Shown piece by piece: positions 46,601 to 58,410 of a stretch of DNA of 64,000 bases (positions within the stretch are counted from its first letter, which is position 1; the number at the start of each line of letters is the position of its first letter). The translations under genes were made by a program, and so were the position numbers. This DNA comes from Wolfiporia cocos. Lineage: Eukaryota; Basidiomycota; Agaricomycetes; Polyporales; Phaeolaceae. The notes under the pieces were generated by a model, which had not been told where the DNA came from, did no database searches, and was given only the letters and a program-made list of their open reading frames with translations. The stretch covers positions 2,480,001 to 2,544,000 of the forward strand of contig JACCLO010000011.1 of the NCBI GenBank assembly GCA_029448655.1, read 5' to 3'.

Positions 46601-47236
46601 GGGCAAGCGAGCTTGGCAATTTCTGGCGGGGAGACATTGGTGTTGCGCAGGAATAGCAGCTTGCGTGATGGAAGAGGAAGCGCTCGCGGAAGAGTGCGCC
46701 GAGAAGGGCCTGTGCGGGTAGGAGGTTGTGACTGCAATGGAATTGTGGCATTTACGGCCGGTGCATTAGCTTGCAATGAGGAAACCGAGAGCAGCGGCTG
46801 CTCGGGAAGCCTGATTTCTCTGTCAAACAGAATATGGCATGGTTCTTCGGCTGCATCTAGAGCGTCTAGGGCAGCATCCTGAAAGTTCGATGTCTCATCT
46901 ACGCAGAGGGCCTTTAGAGTTCAGATTCAGCCCTGGCAATGCTCGTTCGTCATACCTCTCGTGTTCTTGCCGAGAGATTCCTGTAATAGCGATGCCCATC
47001 GCAGACGTGATTGTACCGTTTCGCAGAGCCGTTCTCGTAGACCCAGCTCGACATCTATCTCTTCAAGTAGCAGCTGCCGAGGCGTGGGATGGCTATCTAG
47101 AGGAGGTTAGGGCTTGCGCGGCGAAGACATAACACTCAGACTACTTCGTACACTGCAGCTGTTCGCTCAATGTCCTTCGGCGTTTCGCGGGCCTATCGCT
47201 TGCTTGTCGCTCAGTCTCGCCAGTTCTCTTCGTCAT
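43602..47236 (-). CDS. YEATS-domain chromatin protein with C2H2-like finger
   Basis: The start at 47236 gives a basic, nuclear-type N-terminus (RPAKRRRTLSEQLQ). Next comes a helical segment (LLLEEIDVELGLRERLCETV) typical of fungal YEATS2-like proteins. The large exon around 46776-45709 has a zinc-finger-like C-P-D-C followed after a spacer by H-C-R-L-R-H, then the start of the YEATS domain (HIVARVKVADQSLWIP). The YEATS sandwich continues through exons at about 45.8-45.2 kb (THRWRLSV, PFLTRLTFTWAG, LGDEQVFDVELDR). The last large exon (about 45049-43898) has LSTADVYRWMKRESMFPRP and a CRTCG motif, both seen in this family. YEATS domains read acylated histone lysines in acetyltransferase or remodelling complexes. 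The last two small exons (to 43602) are my inference; the protein may end near 43898. Confidence 0.8.
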
Positions 47237-47411
47237 GATTCGAGATGTAAGCTGCCACAGCTTCCAGACAGAGTTGAGTGAGGCAATCGGGACACGGCCG
47301 GAGAACAGCGAGCTTTTGATTAGCGCCCGTTCTCAAGCAATATTGTCTGCTAGATTAGATCTCAATATCTTCTACGTTTGGACACAACTTTCTAGTCCCC
47401 AACGCCCCGCT
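47237..47411. promoter_or_regulatory. shared divergent promoter of YEATS gene and NOP12
   Basis: Only 175 nt separate the two start codons, which point away from each other. Both promoters and 5' UTRs must fit in or overlap this interval, so coupled expression of the two nuclear genes is likely. Confidence 0.6.
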
Positions 47412-49555
47412 ATGAGTCTATCCTCGTTTCTTCTCGAGGGAAAAAAGGACAAGGGAGTTGCAATTGACAAAAGCCTAGATGACCTTTTCCAGTCCACTGC
47501 GGCTGTGAGATTAATGGATCTTGTGGAGTTGTCTTTGGGAGCTAAACTGCGTATCACAGGCAGGACCATCTACGTCGGTGCAGCCCGTGAGCACGTCATC
47601 CCTGACAACGAAGTACAACAAGCCCAAGAAGCGCAAGTTATCTGTGAGCATACTGTCAGCGGAAGAGACCACGAAGCGGCCCCGGTCGGAAAAAGAGGGC
47701 GAACAAGTGAAGGAGACGGCGAAAAATAAAAGGAAGGAGAAGGAAATAGTGGCGGTGGAAGAGGGAAATAATGGTACGTTTTTGCGTCCTATACTATCAC
47801 TGAATCTTGACCCCGTCCTGCAGTTCCTCAGGGTGCACGCAAGAAGGCCAAGCCAACACGGTCGAGTCCGCATAAAGATACGAAGGCTGACACCGATGAC
47901 TCAGATGATGATGAGGCTGCGCACAGGGCTTCTCGCTCAGCACAGAAGGCGACTACCTCCGCCCCTGCCTCCGAATATCAGAGCGATTCAGACGACGAGG
48001 GCGATCCCTCAAAGCTAGTTCACGAAACGCTCGCAAACGGCACGAAGCCAAAGAACAGCGGCCGCAGTACGAAAGTTAAATGTACGCCCCCAGACGAGAC
48101 GCCTGGACGCAGGAATGCACGGACGCTATTCGTGGGGAACGTCCCCATTGACGTTGCGAAATCTCGCGTATGTATGTGCTACACATCACAATTTCTTGAT
48201 ACTCATTTGGGATGATTTTCATAGCCTCTCCAAAAGCAATTCAAGCGGCATATCTTGTCCTTCGTCCCAACCGCTAAAATTGAGTCCCTCCGCTTCCGTT
48301 CCGTTGCCTTCCAAAATCCGACGACAAAGCTCCCTTCGCCTGATGACGACAAAGCTAAGGAACCCAAGAAAGCCGCTAGCGGGAAGGGGGGAAAAGAGAA
48401 AGACGACCGACAACACGGCCGTGAGCGTGCAGCATCCTGGCGCGCGGCGAAAGGAGCGCAGGACGAGGAAGAGCCGGGCAAGACGTTCCTCACTCCAAAA
48501 GAAAAACGGCGCATTGCGTTCATTAAGCACGAGCTGCACTCCGAGGCGGACGTCGTTAACGCATATATCGTCTTCGCACATCCCATTCCTGCTGCAGGGC
48601 TGCGCTCCCCGAACGTTCCCCCTCCTCCACCGACGATGGACCCGTACGAGGCGGCGAAGGCTGCTGCGGAGAAATGCGATGGAACGGTGTTCATGGAGCG
48701 CACGATCCGTGCGGATCGAGCTGGGAAGGACGGCGAGGAGAGCATGGCTGGCGTGGCCGGGGATCCAAAGTGCACCGTCTTTGTTGGGAATCTGGACTTT
48801 GCCAGCAAGGAGGAGGACCTTCGGGTGTTCTTTGAGGGTCTGCTTGTTGCGGAGCGGGGAGCGCCTGGAGAGAGGAATGGGTCAGATAGCGATGAGGAGG
48901 ATGAAGAGGAAGAGGGAGCGAATGAACAGAAGGAGACAGAGGTTCGTAAGTCACGTACGTGGGTAAAGCGTGTTCGGATTGTCAGAGACAAGGACACGCA
49001 GCTCGGAAAGGGTTTCGCGTATGTTCAGTTTGTGGTATGTCTCTTCCATCCTCCCAGTCCCCTTCCTCTGACGACAAGTTTTAGGACCGAGAATGCGTAG
49101 ACGAGGTTTTCGCCCTCGAAGAGTCTCGCCTTAAGTTCGCCAAACGAAAGCTCCGTGTGCAGCGCTGCAAAACCGTCCCGGGCGGCGCAAAGGTCACCCC
49201 GAAAAACACCAAGTCCAGCGCCTCTACTGGCGACGCTTCTGCGCCGAAACGCGCACCGCGCACATCAGGAGCAACGCCTGTGCCGAAGGGCAACCCTGCT
49301 CTTGGTGAGAAAATCAAGGATCTGTCGAAGGAGGATCGCAAGAAGGTGAAGGCGGCGGACGCAGACCGTGTTGCACGCCGGCTGGCAAAGAAGAAGGCGA
49401 AAATATTGGCGGAGAAGGGGGTGAAGGCACATGTGGAGAGAGAGCGTGTGCGGAAGCGGCCGGCGGAGAAGAAGGGTAAGCCACCGACCAAGGAGAAAAG
49501 TAAAAAGAGAGTACGCAGCGAGAAAGCGCTAGTGAAGATGAACAACAAGAAGTGA
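47412..49555 (+). CDS. NOP12: nucleolar RNA-binding protein NOP12 (RRM)
   Basis: Exons are 47412-47504, 47560-47773, 47824-48167, 48225-49034 and 49085-49555. They total 1932 nt (643 aa) in frame, with introns of 50-57 nt. The N-terminus is Lys/Ser/Asp-rich. The first RRM has RNP2 RTLFVGNVP, then a long charged insertion. The second RRM has RNP2 CTVFVGNLDF, an acidic loop (DEEDEEEEGANEQ) and RNP1 GKGFAYVQF. The C-terminus is strongly basic (KKRVRSEKALVKMNNKK) with nucleolar-type Lys/Arg clusters. This architecture matches yeast Nop12, which assists pre-rRNA processing for the large ribosomal subunit (5.8S/27S region). The ATG chosen begins MSLSSFLLE, typical of the family. It diverges from the YEATS gene and converges on FEN1, with stops only 169 nt apart. 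Confidence 0.88.
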
Positions 49556-49724
49556 TTTTCCTCTATGTGTAGTCTAGTCGATCATCACGCAGGAGCATTA
49601 CTGAATAACTGACCGACTCTGCATATCATGCTGAATGTATACAATATAGTGATGATACATGTCAAGAAAATATCCAACGTAGTATAACGACCAGAAGATG
49701 TCCACGGTGATTCAGCTACCGGTA

Positions 49725-51547
49725 TTACTTCGCTTTGGTCTTCTTGTTGCCCCCCGCTTTCTTCTCCTCTTTGTCGTCAGCCTGATTATGGCTACCTATT
49801 TAGTGCGTCTAGTTTCAGATACGGAGCCAGGTAACAAACCTTTCGTTTCGTCCCCTTTCCTTTTCCTTTGCTCTTCTCATCGCTCTTGTCCTTCTTTGCC
49901 GGGGACGTCTTCGGAATTGCGGTGAAAAAGGAATCCAGACGGCCTTGTTGCTTCGATCCGATATGTTTGCTGAGTTTTTCAGCGCCCTTGCGCACACGGT
50001 CCTCGCTACGTTCGGATAACGTCAGTGAGAACGATTTTTCCAGGATGCAACACATACTTGAAGCCCTTTTCGGTGACCAGGAATTGGACTAGACCTTCTA
50101 CATCTGGGGCTTTCCATTCGACCTGCATGAAATTAGATCCACAAAAGTCCCAACACGATGAGCATACATACATCAATTTGATCTGCTGGAGTAACATCCG
50201 GGTTTTCGAAGACCTTCTTGGCTGCTTCCCAGGGGTATTCTTCAGGTATAACGATCCCGCCTTTCTTTTTCTTGCCATCTTCCGCTTCTTCCTCTTTTGC
50301 GGCAGCCCTAAGCACGGCGTACGTGAACGGAGCGAAAACGATATCTTGGAGCATTTACGCACTTGTCGCGAAGATGCTCAATCACAGCACCGAGGCTGCC
50401 GTGTTCGCGGATGAGCTTGAGCGCGGATTTGGGGCCAACGCCCTTAATAGGCTCTAGATAGTCACAGCCAAGTAGGATACATAAATCGATGAACTGTCAC
50501 GGTATGACGCGTTCAGTTCACTGCTCAGACCGTCGAGCGGGCGGGATATTACCTGCGTCATGTTCATCTGAAGACCTTCGAGTGCTTTTTCAAGGTTGAT
50601 CTCGCTGATAGGTTGCTTCCGCGCCTCTGAGAACGTCAGATGCCGGTAAAGGACTGGCGCATTGAACGTGAGGGTATCCATATCTTCTGAGCCCGCAGCA
50701 TACACCTGAGTTTGAGCAAATGAGATATCTACTTGTGGTTCTGTACGAGCTGGGTCTCACCTTGCCGCCCCGCGCCAGCTCTGCACATTGTGCCTCAGCT
50801 TCCGAGGGTGCCTACGATGAGAATCAAGCGCATCAGCGTGGCGCAGCTTCGGGTTTAGCATTGAACCCACGACGACCAACGGAATGCCCATCAGCTTCAG
50901 CAATCGTCTGCATTCCTCGTTATGTTCTCTTGTAACTTTCACTGTTCGTCTTGAGAATCTGTCCACGTCCTCCGCGGTTCCTGCAGGATGCGACTAGGGA
51001 TAGGCGCACGAGCCCATGAGCACCATTCACACATACCTGTCTCTTTCGCCTCTTCCCCCTCCTCCTTAGCTTCCTCTCGGCGTGCCAGACGTTTTGAGAG
51101 CTTCTCAGGGTCAATGCCACGACCGGTGCCTCCGAGCGCTTTGCACTCACCACTCCGGCCTTGAGCTCCGGCGGCTTTCCATCAAATACATACATCGGCT
51201 TTATGCCGTTCTCCACCATGCGTATTGTCCGGTAGAAGAAACCCATGAGATGACTGCGACCAACTCATGTGAATGGAGGTCGCGACGAGAATCGCAGAGC
51301 ACGTACCTGGTCGTTTCTCCCGCATCGTTTGTCAGCATCTCTCCGTCCTTCTGGCGTACAGCAATCAGGAACTGGTAGATGGACATTGACGCGTCAATTG
51401 CGACTTTGCGCCCAAACAGCGTTTTGATGTCATGTTCCTTCGCGAAACTCAGCTGACATAGGCAGGCATAAAGGCATCACTCAAGCTTACTGTGATGGCT
51501 TTTGGGGCGTGTTCAACAAGGAGACTAGTTAAGCCTTTGATACCCAT
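49725..51547 (-). CDS. FEN1: flap endonuclease 1
   Basis: The start at 51547 gives [18 protein letters not shown], the invariant FEN1 N-terminus. Subsequent exons give [18 protein letters not shown] (metal-binding Asp), [27 protein letters not shown] (Asp), MGIPLVV then APSEAEAQC (Glu/Asp site), and [12 protein letters not shown]. The downstream DNA-binding H2TH region is continuous with these. Near the C-terminus QGRLDSFF is the PCNA-interacting PIP box, followed by a Lys-rich tail ending KKTKAK at TAA 49725-49727. FEN1 removes 5' flaps during Okazaki fragment maturation and long-patch base-excision repair. Many introns of about 40-65 nt interrupt the gene and several exon borders are approximate. 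All catalytic-motif regions examined appear intact. In budding yeast the orthologue is RAD27. Confidence 0.93.
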
Positions 51548-51900
51548 GGTTGTGGCACGGTTCAAGGTCGCGGTCACGGCGGAACGGCGGCGCGTGTGCG
51601 CGTGATATTCAATGACGCGTCCGTGACAATGTCCGTCGTGACTGAACGTGACCAAACGCGCCCATAACGTCACGTTAACGGCGGTCTGCATTTCTTCCGG
51701 GCAAACGCTTCGAACGCCATCTCGTCTCTCTTGCGTCTGTCTACTGTATCTGATTGTCATAGATGTATAACTTCATTCGATGCGCTCTGATAGCTTCAAC
51801 AGCTCATAATAATGCTCTCGATTCACTGAATTCTTGGGAAAGCACTGGTGTACATAGCTCTTTTGTGAGACAAGAAAGATCTTCTGCACCCGTGGAATGA
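51548..51900. other. intergenic between FEN1 and the epimerase-like gene
   Basis: About 350 nt with no gene. It holds the FEN1 promoter and the 3' end of the epimerase-like gene, both on the minus strand. Confidence 0.45.
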
Positions 51901-52968
51901 CTACAGACCCTCGCTTGCCTTCCATGCATTATAATAGATGTCAAGGTGATCGACCAAACTAGCCTTGCGAGGCTGCCAACCCAGCAGAGCCCGTGCAAGG
52001 TACGGGCGAAGCAGCGTCGTGGTCGTGATAGCAGTCTCGAACACTGCAGAGGATGTCAGCTCAAGATTAACAGCAGCACTGCTCCGGAACTCACGATTGC
52101 TTGACTGAACATACTGGTACGGGCCCTGCGCGCCAGATACCTCCACGAGCTTCTGCAAGAGGTCGTCCACGCTCTCCGTCATGTCGTTTGCAACGTCGAA
52201 GATCTTTCCACCAATTATGGACGATTTCTCCGTGGCGCGCACGTACATATCCGCGAGGTCGTCGCAGTGGATGACCGAGTACCTCCCTCCAGGGGTGCCG
52301 TACCACGCCACCTGGCCCTCGTAGGCCCGCTTGAACAGCATCGCTAGGATCGACCCCGACCGCCCATAGAGGAGAGCGGGGCGAATGACAATCCCGTTCA
52401 AGATGGTGTTCGTAGCCACTAGCTGCTCAACCTGCGGCCTCCATGCGACGAGGTCAATCGGCTTCGTGATGGGCGTCGTGTCGGTGACAATTTCGTTGCG
52501 GTTGTCGCCGTGTACCCAGCAACCCGATGTGTAAATGTATGCGAGTTTGGGTGCGTCTGCAGGGCGATATTTCTGCGCGGCTTCGGCGGTGGCTTTCAGC
52601 AGCGCCGCAGACAAAGTCCTGACGTCGGCGCCGCCGATCGCCTCGATGACGACATCAAGCTTGGCGACGAGAGGCAGCCAGACGCCGGGGTTGTTGGTGT
52701 CGGCGACAATAGGGATGACTGTGAGAAATAGTAAGTCAGCGTTTCGGGACGTCAATGCAACAATTCGACTCTGACTTTCTTCAGCGGCCAATTGCTTTAC
52801 CTTTGCCTGCGAGCGAGTAACGCCGTATACAATATGCCCTGCTCGCACTAATGCCTGGGCAACAGGCAGGCCAATAAAGCCGGATGCACTATACGTGGGC
52901 TACTAAATCTTTCCGGCTCCTGTCAGCGAATGAAGTGACCATACGCACCCAATGATAAGTACGCGCAT
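51901..52968 (-). CDS. NAD(P)-binding epimerase/reductase-like protein (extended SDR)
   Basis: Exons 52968-52949, 52888-52776, 52718-52095 and 52043-51901 total 900 nt (299 aa) in frame, with introns of 60, 57 and 51 nt. The N-terminus forms a Rossmann nucleotide-binding motif, IIGASGFIGLPVAQAL, split by the first intron. Further extended-SDR features include YIYTSGCWVHG (equivalent of the Ser-Tyr region), VIRPALLYG, and WYGTPGGRYSVIHCDDLADM near the substrate region. The classical YxxxK catalytic pair is not obvious, as in many fungal NmrA/epimerase-like members. A nucleoside-sugar or small-molecule substrate is possible, but none can be named. It is probably cytosolic. Confidence 0.85.
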
Positions 52969-53834
52969 GGTCTGTGTTAGGGGAGCGAGGAAAAGGCGAT
53001 GATATGTAGACGAGAAGAAGAGGTGGAGTTGGTTCCGCTTTATAAGAAGGCTTGATGCACAAGTGGCTTGGTCAGAATCGCAAGTCGATCAAGGGTTGTG
53101 GGATCTAGTTCCGTCTTCTTATACCCACGTAAATCTGGGTATAGCAGTCGCCTGAGACATCGTGACCACGGTCTTGCATAGAACAGAACCCACCCTCTAG
53201 TCCGACCTCCGACCTGAGTGGACTGCAATATTGAGTGGACTGCAATATTACACGCGTCGGCGCCAGCCCCAATTTCGAAGCTTTGGGAGGGCAGTGTAGA
53301 TGAAGATTCGCAATGTTCAAAGCGCGCGTGTTTGACGATCTCCTCCATCTCTACCCTCGACCACACAAGTCGTATCGACATGTAGCCCAGTCGAGCACAT
53401 CGGATCGACGTTGTTAGACGTAACTATGTAGCTGCATCGGTGATCGGCAGCTGGCCCCGGGCGCCAATCGCACTACGCCGCGCCCCTTGCTGTCGGGATG
53501 CCGCCAAAGGCGCACAGGATCAGCTTGTCATCATCGACGGTATGGCAGTGCGGTAGAGATCGTCATAATCCAGCAGCAAGTTCGCTGTCACATGGCCGCG
53601 TATTCCTAGCGCGCTGAATATGTACCCTAATAGTAAACTCCCACATGAACTACTCCCAAGACGTTGTAATCGCCATGGATTGCGACGCAATCCACGGGAC
53701 AGCCTCTGACTAATAAAAGCTTTTCTTGACAGAGGCTGACTGAGACCACCCCAACCAGAAGCACTTCGAGGACGCCAGAAAGCGATAAATACCCGATCGC
53801 ATTGCATTCACCACCTGCTGGAAGACCTACAGAT
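52969..53834. other. intergenic upstream of the GST array
   Basis: No gene recognised. It contains the 17-bp direct repeat at 53216-53249 and, near 53787, the AT-rich gataaatacc about 45 nt before the first GST start, a possible TATA element. Confidence 0.4.
53216..53249. repeat. perfect 17-bp tandem duplication
   Basis: The unit gagtggactgcaatatt occurs twice without mismatch. Confidence 0.9.
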
Positions 53835-54648
53835 ATGATCACTCTCTACGATATTCCGAGCGATATCAAGATCATTTCATGGTCACCCAACACATGGAAG
53901 ACGAGGTGCGCGGTTGCTCGATACCAACTAACCGCAGATCCAGATCGATCTTTCGTCTGTATATCCTAGATTCGCGTTGCAGCTCAAAGGGCTGGAGTTC
54001 GAAACCGTTTGGATTGAGTACCCAGATATCGCAGACTTCTGCAAGAAGATCGGCGCAGCACCGAGCGGCACGAAGGAAGACGGGTCTCCGGATTACACCC
54101 TCCCCGTGATCCACGACTCGTCCACTAACACCGTCGTCTCCGAGTCCGCGCTGATCGCGCGCTATCTCGACAAGGCCTATCCTAATACGCCCGCACTCAT
54201 CCCCCAGGAAACGGACGCGTTACATGGCGCGTTCCAGGAAGCATTCCTACTCACTATCGAGCAGCGGATACTGCCGCTCATGCTGCCCCCGACCAATGCG
54301 TATTTGCACCCACCTAGCGAGGCATACTTTCGGCGCACGCGCGAAGCGAAGTTCGGGAAAAAGATGGAGGAGATCTCACCTGGAGGCCCGGTGAGGGAAG
54401 CACAGTGGGAGAAGCTACGGGGCGGATTAACAAAGCTTGCTGATTGGCTGGAGTTGGACGGGAAGGAAAAGTTGTTCTTCACAGGGGACAGAGTCTCTCA
54501 TGCAGATCTCTCGATCGCCGGATGGCTGATCTGGATCAAGCTCATTCTGGGCGTGGACAGTGCAGAGTGGCTCGCGGTCAAGACGTGGGATGGAGGGAGG
54601 TGGGGGAGATTCATGGAGCATTTTGAGCAGTACGAGAAAGTGTGGTGA
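53835..54648 (+). CDS. glutathione transferase, fungal etherase/FuA-like, copy 1
   Basis: Two exons (53835-53905, 53970-54648; 64-nt intron) give 750 nt (249 aa) in frame. The thioredoxin-like N-terminal domain begins MITLYDIP and contains WSPNTWKTR, whose Ser/Asn region is the likely glutathione-activating site. It is followed by LPVIHDSSTNTVVSES, the conserved glutathione-contact Pro and Glu-Ser motif. The all-helical C-terminal domain ends GRWGRFMEHFEQYEKVW. The sequence is of the type found in wood-decay basidiomycetes and implicated in binding or cleaving wood-derived aromatics, a family inference. It is the first of four tandem copies (starts at 53835, 55500, 57601 and 59359). A conserved AT-rich motif lies about 45 nt before each of the first three ATGs. 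Confidence 0.9.
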
Positions 54649-55499
54649 TGGACGAATGAATGTGGAAATGATTCACCTGCTCTTTGTAAACAGCCATTTT
54701 GATGTTTGAGTGTTAAGTTCCATCCCGTCGTTCGCTTATCCTGTGTTTTGTGACCTCACACGGCAGAAATTACCGTCACGATGAGCTGTATAGCACACTA
54801 TAATGAATTGCGCCTGTCGAGGGATCGAGATGCAGTGTACTGCTTGCAGCACAGATCATGGAAAGCACAAATCATCGAGTTGCCGGGATGCTTCGATACC
54901 AGCGCGGTAGCGCGCTTGCAGATGGCATGCTGAGATCTGGCTGATTGTCCAAACATCAAACCATTTCTCCGCGTAGCTGCGGGCCGTATTGCCCAGCAGA
55001 CGCTTTGCTGTCGCTGCGTGGAAGCTCATTGGTACAACACACAATTTACAAGGTCTTTACTGCTCCACCATATGTGGCATTAGAGTGCGGCAGGTATCTA
55101 TCTTGTGTACCCCACAGCTGTGAGATGCTAGTTGACGCGGAAGAACTCCTCTCCAAGTTGCACCGTTACGGTTGTCGATGCAATCCTAAGGGATCGCTAT
55201 CACGTCGAGCTGCCGTCAAGCCCACCGCACATGGCATATAGCTTGGGCGTCATAAGCAAGTGACTCCACTGAATGGTGAAGACACGGGAATCACACCACT
55301 TGTTCGTTCCTGGTCTCTAGTGCGCTGACTTACGTATGATATGCAAGCTAGTACGATTGAGACCCACACAGTGGGCGACTCTTGTGACACAACCCACGAG
55401 ATGGCCTCTGACTAATCTTTTATCAATTCCGCGTATTACTCATCCTCTGTCCATTATTTAATCGTGGTGCATCAACTGCAAATCGGACGGTCCACAGAT
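54649..55499. other. GST array spacer 1
   Basis: Non-coding, with segments recurring in the later spacers, for example caccgcgtagctgc-like sequence at about 54967 and again near 56606 and 58781. The duplication units therefore included flanking DNA. Confidence 0.55.
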
Positions 55500-56309
55500 A
55501 TGATCACTCTGTACGACATTCCCAGTGATATCAAGGGTATTGCCTGGTCGCCCAACACATGGAAGACGAGGTGTGCAGCTGTTTCTTCTATACCGAGGAA
55601 CCACGACCCTGGACTGACCTGATATGTCAGGATTGCACTGCAGATTAAGGGGCTGCAGTTCGAGACCGTCTGGGTTGAATACCCAGATATCGCAGACCTC
55701 TGCAAGAAGATCGGCGCGGCACCAAGCGGCATTAAGGCTGATGGCTCCCCGGATTACACCCTCCCCGTGATCCACGACTCGTCCACTAACACCGTCGTTT
55801 CCGAGTCCGGGCTGATCGCCCGCTATCTCGACAAGACCTACCCTGACACACCTGTCCTCATTCCCCCGGAGACGGACGCGTTACACGGCGCATTTCAGGA
55901 GGTATCCCGGTTTACGATCGAGCCGCACCTGAGGCCACTCATGCTGCACCCGAGCCACGCGCATTTGCACCCGCCGAGTCAGGCGTACTTCCGGCGCACG
56001 CGCGAGGCGATGTTCGGGAAAAAGATGGAGGAATTCTCACCTGCCGGCCCGGTGAGGGAAGCACAGTGGGAAAAGTTACAAGGAGGATTTACGAAACTGA
56101 CTGAATGGTTAGAGCTGGACGGAAGGGAGAAACTGTTCTTCACAGGGGACAGAGTCTCCCATGCAGATCTATCGATCGCCGGATGGCTGATCAGGATTAA
56201 GCTTGTTCTAGGCGCGGACAGTCCGGAATGGCTTGCGGTCAAGACGTGGGATGGAGGGAGGTGGGGAAGATTCATGGAGTACTTCGAACAGTATGAGAAA
56301 GTGTGGTGA
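55500..56309 (+). CDS. glutathione transferase, copy 2
   Basis: Exons 55500-55570 and 55631-56309 (60-nt intron) give 249 aa in frame. The domain order is as in copy 1: MITLYDIP, WSPNTWKTR, then LPVIHDSSTNTVVSES and a helical C-terminus ending GRWGRFMEYFEQYEKVW. The promoter, exon 1, intron and first about 120 nt of exon 2 are nearly identical to copy 3 (57540-57835), far more so than the rest of the gene. The C-terminal half differs from copies 1 and 3 at many sites (for example LIRIKLVLG versus LIWIKLILG). No disruption was seen. Confidence 0.9.
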
Positions 56310-57600
56310 CCGACGAATAAATGTGGAGATTACTCGCCTGCTGCTTGGTTAGCATCCGAAGTGGAACAGAGTGTTCAGCCTCGCGTCAGGCGATTGGCTA
56401 TGATAAGTTCTATAGCACATTGTGACGAATTTGCGTCTGTTAATGACGAGAGTTTGAGATAGAGATGTGGTGCGCTGCTTGCAGAATGAGGACCCTAATC
56501 TCCAGATTGCCGCAATATTGCTGCGATCGACACCGGCGCGGTGGTATGCTTGCAGACATTCTAAAATCCGTCAAATACAGGAATTAGGAAGCTTCAATTC
56601 GTTGCACCGCGTAGCTGCAGCCGTATACCCTAACGGATACCCTCCATCGCTGTGTGGAATTTCTTGATGCAAAGTAGCAACAAATGGAATCGCTCTATGA
56701 CACTTGGGTAACCTCAAGCGCAATAGCCAAATCGTCAAAGCCGCTGCATGAATACACCACCATCAACAAAGCCATTTCTGTGTAATTCACGTCACAAATT
56801 GATTTAACCTTGGATACTCGGCTGCATCCATGTCGTCCCTCCAATGCCAATGAAATTAGCGCTCACCTGTCCACTGTCAGCGAGAAGGCTGAACTAGTCG
56901 ACTGAACGTTGTCTGGCCATAGTAGAATCAGCACGTATATTAAGGAATCCCCTTCAAGACATACGTTGGATGAGTGACCACTACTGCTAATGTCACCCGG
57001 ATAGCTAGCAAAAGGCTAGCTAAAATGCTACACAAGGGGTAGCAGACTTAAGCAGTAGCACCGGGGCCCGGCAGTAGTGGCTGGTCCAGAATTAGAGTAA
57101 ATTTGACAGCACACAATCATGTAATTCAGAGAACATACGGGCGTGTCCAGCGGCGAAGTAGTATCAGGTAGGAACGTATGCTGGGACTTAAGAAGTGGCG
57201 GTCAAGCAATGATCGAAAGCAATGATCGAGTAACGATCGGATGTCGCACCGGGACGCGGGCGCTGCTTCTCAAGTTTCACGAGCAATCATTGAAGGCTGT
57301 TACCGTCAAACTCACTGCACATGGCATATAGTTCGGGGGTCATAAGCAAGTGACTCCCACTGAATGGCGAAGACACGGGGAATACCAGCTATTCGTTCCT
57401 GGTCTCCAGCGCGCTACCTTACGTGTGACAGTATGCAAGCTAGTACGACTGAGGCGGGCTACTCCCACGCTGTCCTGCTCGCTTTTGCTTGTGGCACAAT
57501 CCATACCTTTGACTAAGCCCTGTCCAACTCCGCGTATTATTCATCCTCCGTTCATTATTTAATCGTGGTGCATCAACTGCAAATCGGACGGTCCACAGAT
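56310..57600. other. GST array spacer 2
   Basis: The longest spacer of the array (about 1.3 kb), with no gene. It includes sequence similar to spacers 1 and 3 plus an extra unique block at about 56700-57330. A 12-bp duplication (agcaatgatcga) lies near 57214-57238. Confidence 0.5.
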
Positions 57601-58410
57601 ATGATCACTCTGTACGACATTCCCAGCGATATCAAGGGTATTGCCTGGTCGCCCAACACATGGAAGACGAGGTGTGCAGCTGTTTCTTCTATACCGAGGA
57701 ACCACGACCCTGGACTGACCTGATATGTCAGGATTGCACTGCAGATTAAGGGGCTGCAGTTCGAGACCGTCTGGGTTGAATACCCAGATATCGCAGACCT
57801 CTGCAAGAAGATCGGCGCGGCACCAAGCAGCACCAGGGCCGATGGGTCCCCGTCTTACACCCTCCCCGTGATCCACGACTCGTCCACTAACACCGTCGTT
57901 TCCGAGTCCGGGCTGATCGCCCGCTATCTTGACAAGACCTACCCTAACACACCTATCCTCATTTCCCCGGAGACGGACGCGTTACACGGCGCATTTCAGG
58001 AAGTAACCCGGTTTATAATCCTGCCACACATATCGCAGCTCATGGTACCCCCGAGCCACGCGCATTTGCACCCGCCGAGTCAGGCGTACTTTCGGCGCAC
58101 GCGCGAGATCTCATTCGGACAAAAGATCGAGGAGATCTCACCTCCGGGCGCGATAAGGGAGGCGTTATTGGAAAAGTTGCAGGGCGGATTTACAAAGCTT
58201 GCTGAATGGTTAGAGTTGGACGGAAGGGAGAAACTATTCTTCACAGGGAACAGGGTCTCTCATGCAGATCTCTCGATCGCCGGATGGCTGATCTGGATCA
58301 AGCTCATTCTGGGTGCGGACAGTCCGGAATGGCTTGCGGTCAAGACGTGGGATGGAGGGAGGTGGGGGAGATTCATGGAACATTTTGAGCAGTACGAGAA
58401 AGTGTGGTGA
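57601..58410 (+). CDS. glutathione transferase, copy 3 (mosaic of copies 1 and 2)
   Basis: Exons 57601-57671 and 57732-58410 (60-nt intron) give 249 aa in frame. The 5' part is almost identical to copy 2, while the last about 150 nt (from HADLSIAGWLIWIKLILG to the stop) are almost identical to copy 1. The middle has its own substitutions (RFIILPHISQLM, EISFGQKIEEISPPG). Domain features and the likely active-site region are intact, so it is probably functional, with a central region that may alter the hydrophobic substrate pocket. Confidence 0.9.
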
